From JAMXLO01 sp963812505 (GTDB lineage: Bacteria > Pseudomonadota > Alphaproteobacteria > Acetobacterales > Acetobacteraceae): a stretch of 64,000 nucleotides of DNA. Where the stretch lies: positions 1-64,000 of the forward strand of contig CAWEVM010000007.1 in NCBI GenBank assembly GCA_963812505.1, written 5' to 3'. A program made the translations under genes and the position numbers. Shown here piece after piece: positions 44,719-54,137 of the stretch (the stretch's first letter is position 1; every line of letters begins with the position of its first letter). The notes under the pieces were generated by a model. That model had not been told where the DNA came from and did no database searches. It saw only the letters and a program-made list of their open reading frames with translations.

Positions 44719-45870
44719 CTATTCAGCCGCGCGTCGCGCCGCCAATGCGTCGATCGCCGCCTGCACCGCGGCGGCCGATTGGCCGGTGAACTCCTCGTGG
44801 CGATCCCGCGCATAGGCATACGAATCGCGCCGCAGCTCGCGCGACCGCTGGAAGTGCGGGTGAACGAACCGCGCCATCAGCTCGTAGTGCCGCTTCGTCG
44901 CCTCCCAGTCGGCCCAGTTGTGCGCCAGCTCCATGATCGCGCCGAACCCGCCCGATCCTTTCAGCAGATTCTCGATATAGGCGATCGCGTCATCGGGCGT
45001 GCCGATGCATCCCGCGCCGCTCTCCACGAAGAACGTGTAGGGATCCTTGATGTCGGGCGGCACGATCGGGAACGTGCCGACATCGGAGAAGTAGTCGCGG
45101 AAGGCATCGATGCCGAACCTCACGTTCTCCCGCGCCTTCTCGCGCGTTTCCGCCACATGGATCAGAGTCACCAGCCGCCACTTGCTGCGATCCGGCACGT
45201 GTCCATTGAGCCGCGCCTGGTCCTCGTACAGGCCCCAGTTCTGCGTATGCTTCTCCATTGCCTCGGGACTGGTACCGCCGATCGACAGCATGCCGATGCC
45301 ATGCCGCCCTGACGCCAGCGCGCCTGTGGGCGACCGCGATGCCGCCACCGCGGTCTCCATGATCGGCTGCGTGTAGCAGGGCAACTGCAACTGTGCGTCC
45401 ACGAGGTTGTACCAGTCGGTCTTCTCGGTGACCATCTCGCCGCGCAGGAGCCGCATGATCACCTCAAGCAACTCGTTCATCATCCGCCGCTGATCCGCCG
45501 CCTTGATGCCGATCTTCAGCGCATCGTGCACCAGCGCGCCCGGTCCCACGCCGAACATCGCGCGCCCGCGCGTCATGTGGTCGAGCTGCACCATCCGGTC
45601 GGCGAGGATGAACGGATTGTGGTATGGCAGCGACGCGACCCCGGTGCCCAGCCTGATGTGCCGCGTGCGTTCGGCGGCCGCCGCGATGAACATCTCCGGC
45701 GAGGCAATGATCTCGAAGCCGCCCGAATGGTGCTCGCCGATCCACGCCTCATGATAGTTGAGCCGGTCGAGATGCTGCAGCAGCTCCATGTCGCGCTCCA
45801 GCGCGAGCGTCGGATTCTCGGTCAGGTTGTGGAACGGCGCCAGGAAGATGCCGCTGCGCAGATAGCTCAT
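44719..45870 (-). CDS. Luciferase-like (LLM) flavin monooxygenase
   Basis: 383 residues. The family core is seen in GIFLAPFHNLTENPTLALERDMEL, NYHEAWIGEHHSGGFE, IRLGTGVASLPYHNPFILADRMVQLDHMTRGRAMFGVGPGA and IGTPDDAIAYIENLL. Resembles limonene 1,2-monooxygenase and other group C FMN monooxygenases. ATG 45870 is preceded by AGAGG. The RutA-like gene follows 103 bases downstream on the same strand; the SDR lies divergently 73 bases upstream. Substrate unknown. Confidence 0.87.
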   Translation of the reverse strand: MSYLRSGIFLAPFHNLTENPTLALERDMELLQHLDRLNYHEAWIGEHHSGGFEIIASPEMFIAAAAERTRHIRLGTGVASLPYHNPFILADRMVQLDHMTRGRAMFGVGPGALVHDALKIGIKAADQRRMMNELLEVIMRLLRGEMVTEKTDWYNLVDAQLQLPCYTQPIMETAVAASRSPTGALASGRHGIGMLSIGGTSPEAMEKHTQNWGLYEDQARLNGHVPDRSKWRLVTLIHVAETREKARENVRFGIDAFRDYFSDVGTFPIVPPDIKDPYTFFVESGAGCIGTPDDAIAYIENLLKGSGGFGAIMELAHNWADWEATKRHYELMARFVHPHFQRSRELRRDSYAYARDRHEEFTGQSAAAVQAAIDALAARRAAE

Positions 45871-45943
45871 GGCTGGCCTCTTGAGAGTTACTGGCCGGTA
45901 GGATACGCCCGCAGCCAGCATCCGACCAGAAGGGACCCCGCAC

Positions 45944-46855
45944 ATGACCATCCGTTTCGACGACCGCGTCGCCATTGTCACCGGCGCCGGCGCCGGCCTC
46001 GGCCGCTCGCACGCCATGCTGCTGGCAAGCCGCGGCGCCAAGGTGGTGGTGAATGATCCCGGCGGGGCGGTGGATGGTCGCGGCGATCAGCACGCGGTCG
46101 CCGACAAGGTGGTGGCCGAAATCAAGGCGGCCGGCGGTCAGGCCGTGGCGAACTACGATTCCGTCGCCGACGCCAAGAGCGCGCAGAACATCGTCGATAC
46201 CGCGGTGAACACGTGGGGCCGCTGCGACATCCTGGTGAACAACGCCGGAATCCTGCGCGACAAGGCCTTCAACAACATGTCGATGGAGGACTTCGAGTTC
46301 ACCGTGCAGGTGCACTTCATGGGCACCGTCTACTGCACCAAGGCCGCCTGGCCGATCATGCGCAAACAGCAGTACGGGCGGGTTGTGGTGACCACGTCAG
46401 GCTCCGGCACGGTCGGCAACTTCGGCCAGAGCAACTACGGCGCGGCGAAAATGGCGGTGAACGGCCTGATCAACGTGCTGCGCTTCGAGGGCGCCAAATA
46501 CAACATCCTGTGCAACGCGATCTCGCCCTCGGCGCGCACGCGGATGACTGAGGCGCTGCTGCCGCCGCACATGCTGCAATACATGCGGCCGGAGTTCGTC
46601 TCGCCGGCGGTGGCGTGGCTTTGCAGCGAGGAGTGCGATGCCAACGGCGAGATCATCGCCGCTACCGCTGGCAACTACGCGCGGGTGCAGTACTTCCAGT
46701 CTGAGGGTGTGCAGTTCGATCCGGACCAGCCGGTGACGGTCGAGATGGTGGCCGAGAAGATCGGCCAGATCCGCGATCTGTCGAAGGCGAAGCCTTACAC
46801 TGGACTGATGGGCACCGTCGAGGCGAGCCTGCGTGCCATGGGCAAGATCACCTGA
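45944..46855 (+). CDS. Short-chain dehydrogenase/reductase (MFE-2-like hydroxyacyl-CoA dehydrogenase)
   Basis: 303 residues. The cofactor motif is TGAGAGLGRSHA (about residues 12-23), NNAG follows at about 92, and the catalytic Ser, Tyr and Lys lie in TTSGSGTVG and NYGAAKMA. The sequence is most like the N-terminal domain of peroxisomal MFE-2, i.e. (3R)-hydroxyacyl-CoA dehydrogenases, with the VNDPGGAVDGRGD loop. GAAGGGA precedes the ATG at 45944. Divergent from the LLM gene, so perhaps functionally linked. Confidence 0.88.
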   Translation: MTIRFDDRVAIVTGAGAGLGRSHAMLLASRGAKVVVNDPGGAVDGRGDQHAVADKVVAEIKAAGGQAVANYDSVADAKSAQNIVDTAVNTWGRCDILVNNAGILRDKAFNNMSMEDFEFTVQVHFMGTVYCTKAAWPIMRKQQYGRVVVTTSGSGTVGNFGQSNYGAAKMAVNGLINVLRFEGAKYNILCNAISPSARTRMTEALLPPHMLQYMRPEFVSPAVAWLCSEECDANGEIIAATAGNYARVQYFQSEGVQFDPDQPVTVEMVAEKIGQIRDLSKAKPYTGLMGTVEASLRAMGKIT

Positions 46856-46874
46856 CGGTCGCTCGCAATGACAG

Positions 46875-48083
46875 CTAAATTGTCATCTCCAACACGTACA
46901 GCCCGCCGGCGAAGCGGTCCACCGCATAGACCAGCCGGGCCTCATCGACGTACACATCGTTGATCATCGCCGCCTTCATCGGCGAACCCTCCGGCGGGTC
47001 GGGGATGTAGGACGCGACCTCCTTCGGCTGCAGCGGGTCGGCAATGTCGTGCACACGCAACCCCCCGCCGAAATAGGTGCCGAACACCAGCGTGCTGGAC
47101 TGGAATGCGGGGCCCGTCCGGTTCTCCCAGAGATTGTGCGCACCATAACGGCCGCCGATCGCATAGTCCTCCATCGGCGGCAGCGGCAGCGTGGACACTG
47201 AGATCAGGTTGTCCTCGCGCCGAGCATCCAGCAGCCACACAAGCTTGGGCCAGTCCGCGCCTTCCGTGCGCACGCATTCGTCGCTCACGACGTACAGGTC
47301 CCGATCGAACAGCGGCATCACGGTATGCGTGAAGCCAGGAAACGGCGGATGCGGATTCCAGTGCCCTACCAGCTTGGGTCTGCCGATATCGGAAATATCC
47401 AGCACACACGCGCCGCCATCGATATACCCAACGTATGCGCGATCCGGCCGTTCAGGATATACGTTTGTATTGTGTGCCCGCCACCCCGTATCGAACTTCG
47501 GATGCCGCGGGACCGGAGGCGCCTCGTCGCGCTCCTCGGTCCCCGGATACCACCACCGCCCAACCTCGCGCGGCTTCGTCGGATCACTCACGTCAAATGC
47601 CGTATACGCCTGATCGTCCTTCAGGTTGCGCGGCATGAAGTCGGCGGCGCCGCTGGAACAATGGATGGTCTTGCCGTCGATGAACCAGAGCTGGTGGACG
47701 CCGCGCGACCGCGGCCCTGAGCGGTCGATGAAGCTGATGCTGCGCGGCTGCTCGGGCGTCGAGATGTCGAACAGCTCGATCCCCGCCGGCGTCGCACCGT
47801 GCGTGCCGGTCTGGTACGCCACCGCCATGATCTGGTCGCAGATCTCCAGCGAGTTGGACCGCACATTGCGATGCGGCAGATCGGTCTGCACCACCACGTG
47901 CGGCTTCCGCGGGTCAGTGACATCGACCCCGGTAAAGTTCTTCGGCGCGCATTCGTGCGCCATCCACATGATGCGCCGTCCGCCCTTCGCGAGCTGAAGG
48001 CTCATGCCCTCGCCGACATTGCCGAAGCCGTTCATCAGGTCATGCGAGATCAGGCGGAAATTATGGGCTTCCGGTTGCGCCAT
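46875..48083 (-). CDS. LVIVD-repeat protein
   Basis: 402 residues. Repeated blocks of the LVIVD type, e.g. GVDVTDPRKPHVVVQTDLP, GIELFDISTPEQPRSISFID, AFDVSDPTKPREVGRWW, VLDISDIGRPKLVGHWN and VHDIADPLQPKEVASYI, indicate a beta-propeller. No signal peptide is obvious. Function unknown; related proteins are found in many proteobacteria. GGGGAG is 8 bases before the ATG at 48083. The gene begins only 27 bases from the start of the divergent GTPase gene. Confidence 0.85.
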   Translation of the reverse strand: MAQPEAHNFRLISHDLMNGFGNVGEGMSLQLAKGGRRIMWMAHECAPKNFTGVDVTDPRKPHVVVQTDLPHRNVRSNSLEICDQIMAVAYQTGTHGATPAGIELFDISTPEQPRSISFIDRSGPRSRGVHQLWFIDGKTIHCSSGAADFMPRNLKDDQAYTAFDVSDPTKPREVGRWWYPGTEERDEAPPVPRHPKFDTGWRAHNTNVYPERPDRAYVGYIDGGACVLDISDIGRPKLVGHWNPHPPFPGFTHTVMPLFDRDLYVVSDECVRTEGADWPKLVWLLDARREDNLISVSTLPLPPMEDYAIGGRYGAHNLWENRTGPAFQSSTLVFGTYFGGGLRVHDIADPLQPKEVASYIPDPPEGSPMKAAMINDVYVDEARLVYAVDRFAGGLYVLEMTI

Positions 48084-48110
48084 GGACTGTTCTCCCCGAA
48101 GCTGCACGCG

Positions 48111-49112
48111 ATGAGCGAGGCAGCGAACACTGTGCCGGTGACAATACTCACCGGGTTCCTGGGCAGCGGCAAGACCACGGTGCTGAACCACCTGCTGCGC
48201 CAGCCGTCGCTCGCCGATACGGTCGTCATCGTCAACGAATTCGGCGCGGTGGGCCTCGACCACCTGCTGATCGAGCAGGCCATAGAGGACGCCGTGCTGC
48301 TGAAGAACGGCTGCATCTGCTGCACGGTGCGCGGCGACATTGCCGATACGCTGGATGTGCTGTGGCAGCGCCGTGACGCTGGCGAGCTGCCGCCGTTTCG
48401 CCGCATCGCGATTGAGACGACGGGCCTGGCGGACCCGGCCCCCGTGGCCCATGCGCTGCTGGCCGAGCCGGGCGCGCGCTACGCCTGTCGGTTGGACGGC
48501 ATCGTGACCACGGTGGACGCGATGCACGGCGCGATGCAACTCGATCGGCAGGCGGAGGCGCGGCGGCAGGTGGCGATGGCCGATCGCATCCTGGTCACCA
48601 AGACCGACCTCGCGAATGCCGCACAGATCGCCGACACCGAGGCGCGCATCGCGACTTTAAATGCCACGGCCCCGCTGCGTCGGGTCGTTGCCGGCGCGGT
48701 GGATGCCGCCGATGTGTTCGATCTCGGTCCGGACAGCGCGAGGCTGGAGCAGTGGCTGCGGCCGCTGGATGCCCACGGCCATCAGCACCTGCCATTCCGC
48801 CACGGCGAGCAGATCGGTTCTGTGGTGTTGCGCCACGACCAGCCGATCGCGTGGCCTTTGCTGCAGCGCTGGTTGGAGTCGGTGCTGTCGCTGCGCGGCG
48901 ACAGTGTGCTGCGGTTGAAGGGCATCGTCTGGCTGCAGGGCGAGACGCGCCCGATCGTTCTGCAAGGCGTGCATCACGTCCTGCATCCCCCGACCTATCT
49001 CGATCGTCCGGTTCACCCAGCAGGCACGACACGCATCGTGCTGATCACGCGCGGCCTGTCCGCAGCTGGTCTGCGCGCCAGCTTCGCGGCGGCGCTCACA
49101 TGGAGTGGCTGA
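48111..49112 (+). CDS. COG0523 GTPase (CobW/ZNG1-like metallochaperone)
   Basis: 333 residues. Walker A is GFLGSGKTT, the metal-binding GCICC motif is at about residues 64-68, ETTGLADPAPVA is the switch region and TKTDL the guanine-specificity motif (TKxD). A short C-terminal CobW_C domain follows (GSVVLRHDQPIAWPLLQRWLESVLSLRGDSVLRLKGIVWLQG). Such proteins deliver Zn, Co or Ni; the metal is not assigned. There is no Zur-type site that I can support. Divergent with the LVIVD gene. Confidence 0.9.
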   Translation: MSEAANTVPVTILTGFLGSGKTTVLNHLLRQPSLADTVVIVNEFGAVGLDHLLIEQAIEDAVLLKNGCICCTVRGDIADTLDVLWQRRDAGELPPFRRIAIETTGLADPAPVAHALLAEPGARYACRLDGIVTTVDAMHGAMQLDRQAEARRQVAMADRILVTKTDLANAAQIADTEARIATLNATAPLRRVVAGAVDAADVFDLGPDSARLEQWLRPLDAHGHQHLPFRHGEQIGSVVLRHDQPIAWPLLQRWLESVLSLRGDSVLRLKGIVWLQGETRPIVLQGVHHVLHPPTYLDRPVHPAGTTRIVLITRGLSAAGLRASFAAALTWSG

Positions 49113-49216
49113 GCTTATCAGCGATGAAATCAGCCGGCCGGACTTTTCGTTTCTGTTGCTAGACATTTTCGTTCAAGTCCACCATCGTTTGGCTAAGAAC
49201 AGCGCCAGGCTGGGGG

Positions 49217-52200
49217 GTGGCGATGGAGGTCGCGGATTGGCTGCGACAGCAGGGGCTTGGACAGTACGCGGCGGCATTCTGCGAGAATGACGTAACGCCG
49301 GTAGTTCTTGCCAGTCTGACGGCCGACGACCTCAAGGAACTTGGCGTCATCTCGGTCGGCCATCGGCGCCAGCTCCTGGAAGCGATCGCCGTACTGCGTG
49401 CTGAGATAATGCCGGCGCCCAATCCAACGCAGGCCTCGCCGTCGCCATCGACCGCAGAGCGGCGCCTGCTCAGCGTTATGTTCTGCGATGTCATCGGTTC
49501 GACAGCGATGTCTTATCGCCTGGACCCCGAGGATCTAAGTTCCGTCATCCGCGGGTACCAGTCCTGCGTCGCCACCACAATTGTGCGATTTGGCGGCTTC
49601 ATCGCCCGCTATGTGGGCGACGGCGTGTTGATCTATTTCGGCTGGCCCGAAGCCCAGGAGGTGGATGCCGAACAAGCGGTTCGCGCCGCCCTCGCAGTGA
49701 TTGATGCAATCGCTCAGGCGCCTGCCCCAGTGGCGTCGATGCAGTTACGCATCGGGATTGCCACCGGCTTGGTGGTTGTTGGCGAGCCGATTGGCACGGG
49801 CGAGGCACGACAGCAGACCGCGATTGGCGAGACGCCGAATCTGGCCGCTCGCCTGCAAGGACTTGCTGAACCCAACAGCATCGTTATCGATGCCACGACA
49901 CGCAGACTGATCGGTGGTCTCTTCGACTGCCGGGATCTTGGATTGGTCGCACTGAGGGGCCTGCCGCAGCCAGTGCCGGCCTGGCAGGTGGTCGACGAGA
50001 CTGCTGTCGAGGGCAGGTTCGAGGCATTTCATGCGGGCTCGATGACGCCGCTGATCGGCCGCGACGAGGAGCTCGACCTGTTGCTGCGGCGTTGGCGGCA
50101 GGCAAAGGGCGGCGAAGGCCAACTGGTGCTGCTGTCGGGCGAGCCTGGCATGGGGAAGTCGCGCCTGATCGCCGCACTGGAGGACCACCTCCGCGGCGAG
50201 CCGCAACAAACCTTGCGGTATTTTTGCTCGCAGCACCATCAAGACAGCGCCCTCCACCCGATTGTCGCGCGGTGGGAGCGAGACTTGAGATTCACCCGCA
50301 GCGATACACCGCAGGAGCGCCTGCACAAGCTCGAGTTGATGGTCACAGGAAGGTCGCAGGAAGAAATCGCCCTGATTGCCGACATGCTGTCATTGCCGGT
50401 TGACGATCACTATCCGACGCTGAGTTCCAACCCACTTCGCAAGAAGGAGAGCTTGTTCGATTCTATGCTGCGTGGGCTGACTAATCGCGCTCGACGGCGA
50501 CCAGTGGTCATACTGTTCGAAGATGCACACTGGGCTGATGCCAGTTCCCTCGAGTTGCTGGACAAGGCGGTAGGTCTGCTGACGAACCTACCCGTTCTGC
50601 TCGTCATGTCGCATCGTCCGGAATTTCAACCGCCCTGGGTCGGTCTGGCCGTCACCAGCGTGATTACACTCAGGCGACTGACGCAAAAGCAGGCGGCGCA
50701 ATTGGCTGAACGGACTGCGGTCGAACGGGTATTGCTCCCCGCGCTGCGCGAGCGGATTGTCGCTCAGAGCGACGGGGTCCCGCTGTTCATCGAAGAGTTG
50801 ACCAAGGCCGTGCTGGAGTTTGCCGCACAGGCGGACAGCACCTCGGCGCCCCTGGTTCCAGCGACTCTGCAAGGCTCCCTGATAGCGCGGCTCGACCGCC
50901 TCCCCGCGGCCAAGCAAGTCGCACAAATCGGTGCGGTAATCGGCCGCGAGTTCGCGCATACGCTACTGACGGCCGTTGCCGACATGCCAGAGAACCAACT
51001 CCTGCACGGCATTGATACGCTGGTCGAGTTGGGGCTGGCCTTCTGTCGGGGTGTGCCACCAAATGCGGATTACACGTTCAAGCATGCGTTGGTGCGTGAT
51101 GCCGCGTACAGTACCCTGCTGCGAAGCCAACGCCAGGAACTGCACGCACGTATCGGCAAGGCACACGAAGAACTTTTTCCGGAATCCGTCGATAAGAGAC
51201 CTGAGCTTCTGGCGCACCATTTTACTCAGGCGGGCTTGCTTGACCACGCAATAGACTACTGGCGCACCGCCGGCCTGCGCAGCGTCGGCCGGTCCGCTCA
51301 CTCCGAGGCGCGTGCTCACTTTGCATGCGCGCTCGATCTGCTCGCAAAGCTGCCACCAAGCGGGCAACGAGACGCGCGCGAACTCGATCTAACGCTCAAC
51401 CTTGCCGTCCCCCTGATTGCTGTCCAAGGTTTTGGCGCATCGCGTGTGGAGGAGTGCGCCCTCCGAGCGAAGGACCTGGCGGACAAACTCCACGAAGCCC
51501 CGACCCGGTTCGCGGCGCGGCGCCTTGCCTGGAACTCCTGCCTGATGCGTCAGCCTGTCCCAAGGACCGTCGCATTGGCGCGTGACCTCATTGCGTTGGC
51601 CGAGGAGGGCAACACACCAGCGAAGCTTGCCGTCGCTCACAGAGCGCTTGGCTACTCGCTGATGATCGCGGGCAAATTTGACAAGGCCGATGAGATCCTC
51701 GCCCGAGGAGCGGCCTTCGCCGATCACGTTCCGGATCACGAATTTGCAATGTACGGCGAGCATCCCAGCATGGTCTGCCGAGCCTATGGCGGGCATGCAA
51801 GAATCATAACTGGCTTCCCGGCCTCCGGCGTACGGCTCGTCGAAGAGGCGGTGCAGTATGCGCGGCGCGGAGAAAGCGCACATAACCTTGCCTGGGCCCT
51901 GGGCGTGGCCGCGCACGCCTTCCAAACTCAGCATGAGGCGAAAGCAACGCTTCACTTCGCAGCGGCGACCATCGATGCGGCGCGAGATCATCACTTGCCG
52001 CAATGGCTTGCTCTCGGTGAACGATGCATGGGCTGGGCAATGCATCAGCTCGGTAGTTTCGCCGCGGGACTGGACCTCCAGCGGCAGGGAATTAAGCGAT
52101 GGACTGATACCGGAGCGATGCTCCATGTGAGCCATTGCGAGGTTCATCTGGTCGATAGCTTTCTTCGGGAGGGCCAGATTGCGGAGGCGCGCACCCACCT

Positions 52201-52528
52201 GGATACTGCGCGCACCCATTGCACAAGCTACGGCGAAAACTACCTGGCCGCAGAAATCGACCGATTGGAAGGCTTGCTGCTGCAATACGAACAGGCTTCG
52301 CCCGAGATCGTCGAGGACTATCTTGCAAGATCCTTGAACACGGCGCGCCGACAGGGGGCCCGCTTGTTCGAGCTTCGTACGGCTACGGCGTTCGCGCGAT
52401 TACTGGCCGAGAAGAACGAACGCCGGAAGGCCGTCGATCTGCTGGCTCCTGTCTCCGACTGGTTCACCGAAGGGTTCGACAGTACCGATCTGAGGCAGGC
52501 GAGGGCGTTGTTGGATCAGCTTCGCTGA
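49217..52528 (+). CDS. SAM domain / class III adenylate cyclase / AAA ATPase / TPR protein
   Basis: 1103 residues. Order: SAM domain (about 3-60: VADWLRQQGLGQYAAAF...LKELGVISVGHRRQLL); class III cyclase (about 78-250) with metal Asp in MFCDVIGSTAMS and RYVGDGVLIYFG; AAA/NB-ARC-type ATPase with Walker A SGEPGMGKSRL (about 310) and Walker B VVILFEDAHW; then TPR-like repeats to the end. The overall build is of SAM-cyclase-ATPase regulators found widely in alphaproteobacteria and actinobacteria. It probably makes cAMP under control of the ATPase/TPR part; the signal is unknown. Start GTG 49217 or ATG 49223. Confidence 0.9.
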   Translation: MAMEVADWLRQQGLGQYAAAFCENDVTPVVLASLTADDLKELGVISVGHRRQLLEAIAVLRAEIMPAPNPTQASPSPSTAERRLLSVMFCDVIGSTAMSYRLDPEDLSSVIRGYQSCVATTIVRFGGFIARYVGDGVLIYFGWPEAQEVDAEQAVRAALAVIDAIAQAPAPVASMQLRIGIATGLVVVGEPIGTGEARQQTAIGETPNLAARLQGLAEPNSIVIDATTRRLIGGLFDCRDLGLVALRGLPQPVPAWQVVDETAVEGRFEAFHAGSMTPLIGRDEELDLLLRRWRQAKGGEGQLVLLSGEPGMGKSRLIAALEDHLRGEPQQTLRYFCSQHHQDSALHPIVARWERDLRFTRSDTPQERLHKLELMVTGRSQEEIALIADMLSLPVDDHYPTLSSNPLRKKESLFDSMLRGLTNRARRRPVVILFEDAHWADASSLELLDKAVGLLTNLPVLLVMSHRPEFQPPWVGLAVTSVITLRRLTQKQAAQLAERTAVERVLLPALRERIVAQSDGVPLFIEELTKAVLEFAAQADSTSAPLVPATLQGSLIARLDRLPAAKQVAQIGAVIGREFAHTLLTAVADMPENQLLHGIDTLVELGLAFCRGVPPNADYTFKHALVRDAAYSTLLRSQRQELHARIGKAHEELFPESVDKRPELLAHHFTQAGLLDHAIDYWRTAGLRSVGRSAHSEARAHFACALDLLAKLPPSGQRDARELDLTLNLAVPLIAVQGFGASRVEECALRAKDLADKLHEAPTRFAARRLAWNSCLMRQPVPRTVALARDLIALAEEGNTPAKLAVAHRALGYSLMIAGKFDKADEILARGAAFADHVPDHEFAMYGEHPSMVCRAYGGHARIITGFPASGVRLVEEAVQYARRGESAHNLAWALGVAAHAFQTQHEAKATLHFAAATIDAARDHHLPQWLALGERCMGWAMHQLGSFAAGLDLQRQGIKRWTDTGAMLHVSHCEVHLVDSFLREGQIAEARTHLDTARTHCTSYGENYLAAEIDRLEGLLLQYEQASPEIVEDYLARSLNTARRQGARLFELRTATAFARLLAEKNERRKAVDLLAPVSDWFTEGFDSTDLRQARALLDQLR

Positions 52529-53401
52529 TCACGGCACCTCCACCTCCCGCATATCCTCTGCCTCGCGCTTCAATCGGTGAAAGCTCCGTACGCTGAACGG
52601 CAGCATGCCGAGATACATCAGCCCGCCCGCCGCCAGGGCAGCCCAGGGATCGGCGACCAGAACCGCCGCGAAGGTGACGGCGCCGAGTAGCAGCGGCAGC
52701 ACATACTCGTGCGGCACCTTGAAGTTCTTGAAGCTCCAGACCGGCAGTGTGGAGATCAACAGGAATGCCGTGCCGGCCAGCACAAGGGCGCAGAACAGCG
52801 GAAACTGCGCAACGCTGAGCAACCAGCCCCAGCCCAACGCCTTTGCCTCCAGGCCAAGAAACAGCGGGAACAAAGCGACGCCCGCACCGGCGGGTGCCGG
52901 AACGCCGGTGAAGAAGTTGTAGGCATAGGCAGGGCCCGGCGCGCTATCGAGTGACGCGTTGAAGCGGGCCAGTCGCAGCGCCATGCAGACTGCGAAGATG
53001 AGGCAGGGCGTGTAACCGAACCCACCCGCGCGCTGCAGGGACCAAAGGTATAGAATGAACGCAGGGGCCACGCCAAAGCACAGGAAGTCGGCCAGGCTGT
53101 CCAACTCGGCACCGAAACGCGACGTCGCCTTCAGCAGTCGCGCCAACCTGCCGTCCAGCCCGTCGATTGCACCGGCAACCACGATCGCGACCGCGGCCGA
53201 GCCGAAGCGGCCCTCGAACGCGAAGCGCATCGAGGTCAGTCCGGCGCACAGGCCGAGCAGGGTCAGCAGATTGGGGACGATGCGGTTGAACGACTGTCCC
53301 TTGAAGCGCGGACGTGCGCGCGGACGCAGGCGGCGCAGCCGGTTGATCGGTGACACACGGCCTGCGCCGTTGTGCCAGTCGTGGCGTGGTGATCCGCTCA
53401 T
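52529..53401 (-). CDS. pssA: CDP-diacylglycerol-serine O-phosphatidyltransferase
   Basis: 290 residues with 8 or so membrane helices. The motif DGLDGRLARLLKATSRFGAELDSLAD (read in two parts) is the complete CDP-alcohol phosphatidyltransferase signature; the position next to psd fixes it as phosphatidylserine synthase. A long basic N-terminus (INRLRRLRPRARPRF) precedes the first helix. It overlaps the upstream psd by 4 bases (ATGA), so both steps of PE synthesis are in one operon. Confidence 0.95.
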   Translation of the reverse strand: MSGSPRHDWHNGAGRVSPINRLRRLRPRARPRFKGQSFNRIVPNLLTLLGLCAGLTSMRFAFEGRFGSAAVAIVVAGAIDGLDGRLARLLKATSRFGAELDSLADFLCFGVAPAFILYLWSLQRAGGFGYTPCLIFAVCMALRLARFNASLDSAPGPAYAYNFFTGVPAPAGAGVALFPLFLGLEAKALGWGWLLSVAQFPLFCALVLAGTAFLLISTLPVWSFKNFKVPHEYVLPLLLGAVTFAAVLVADPWAALAAGGLMYLGMLPFSVRSFHRLKREAEDMREVEVP

Positions 53402-54069
53402 GGCGTCAGCTCCGCGATCACGGTTTCGCCGCCGATCATGGTCTGGCCGACGGCCACCAGCGGGCGAACTCCTTCGGGCAAATAAAGGTCCGCTCGGCTG
53501 CCGAAGCGAATGATGCCGAACCGCTGGCCGGCGTGCACCGAATCTCCCTCGCGAAGGTCGCAGACGATGCGGCGGGCGATCAGGCCGGCGATCTGCACCA
53601 CCGCGATCTCGCGGCCGTCGGACAGGCGAAGTGCAATGGCATTGCGTTCGTTGGCCTCACTTGCCTTGTCCATGCTGGCATTGAGGAAGCTGCCGTGACG
53701 GTAGGCGATGCGGGTGATGGTGCCATCTGCCGGGATGCGGTTCACGTGGACATCGATGATCGAGAGGAAGGTCGAAACGCGCCAGCGCGGTATCGCGCCG
53801 AGCCCCAGCTCTGACGGCGGCACAGCGGGTGTGACAGAGACCACGCGGCCGTCCGCGGGTGCGACCAGAGCGCCAGGCCGGCCGGGCGCCACGCGCTCGG
53901 GATCGCGGAAGAAGTACAGACAGAACAGGGTGAACAGCAGACCAAGCCAAGCGAGCCACGGCGCGACCGCGAGGCCAAGCACCACGGCGATCAGGCCGCC
54001 CAGGGCGAATGGTCGCCCGGCTGGGTGGGGCGGGGCGAGCACATGGCCGATGTCATCGACGAGGGACAT
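53398..54069 (-). CDS. psd: Phosphatidylserine decarboxylase proenzyme
   Basis: 223 residues, the short form. It becomes a pyruvoyl enzyme by cutting before the Ser in IRFGSRADLYLP (about residue 188). The N-terminal helix (FALGGLIAVVLGLAVAPWLAWLGLLFTLFCLYFFRDPERV) anchors it, and DGRVVSVTPA and FLSIIDVHVNRIPADG are conserved. AGGA precedes the ATG at 54069. Divergent from the hypothetical gene at 54138. Confidence 0.96.
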   Translation of the reverse strand: MSLVDDIGHVLAPPHPAGRPFALGGLIAVVLGLAVAPWLAWLGLLFTLFCLYFFRDPERVAPGRPGALVAPADGRVVSVTPAVPPSELGLGAIPRWRVSTFLSIIDVHVNRIPADGTITRIAYRHGSFLNASMDKASEANERNAIALRLSDGREIAVVQIAGLIARRIVCDLREGDSVHAGQRFGIIRFGSRADLYLPEGVRPLVAVGQTMIGGETVIAELTP

Positions 54070-54137
54070 TAGCGTCCTGGTTTATGGAAGCTTCACCTTG
54101 GTGCTGCAAGACTGGCGACAACCAGGAGCATTTCGCC

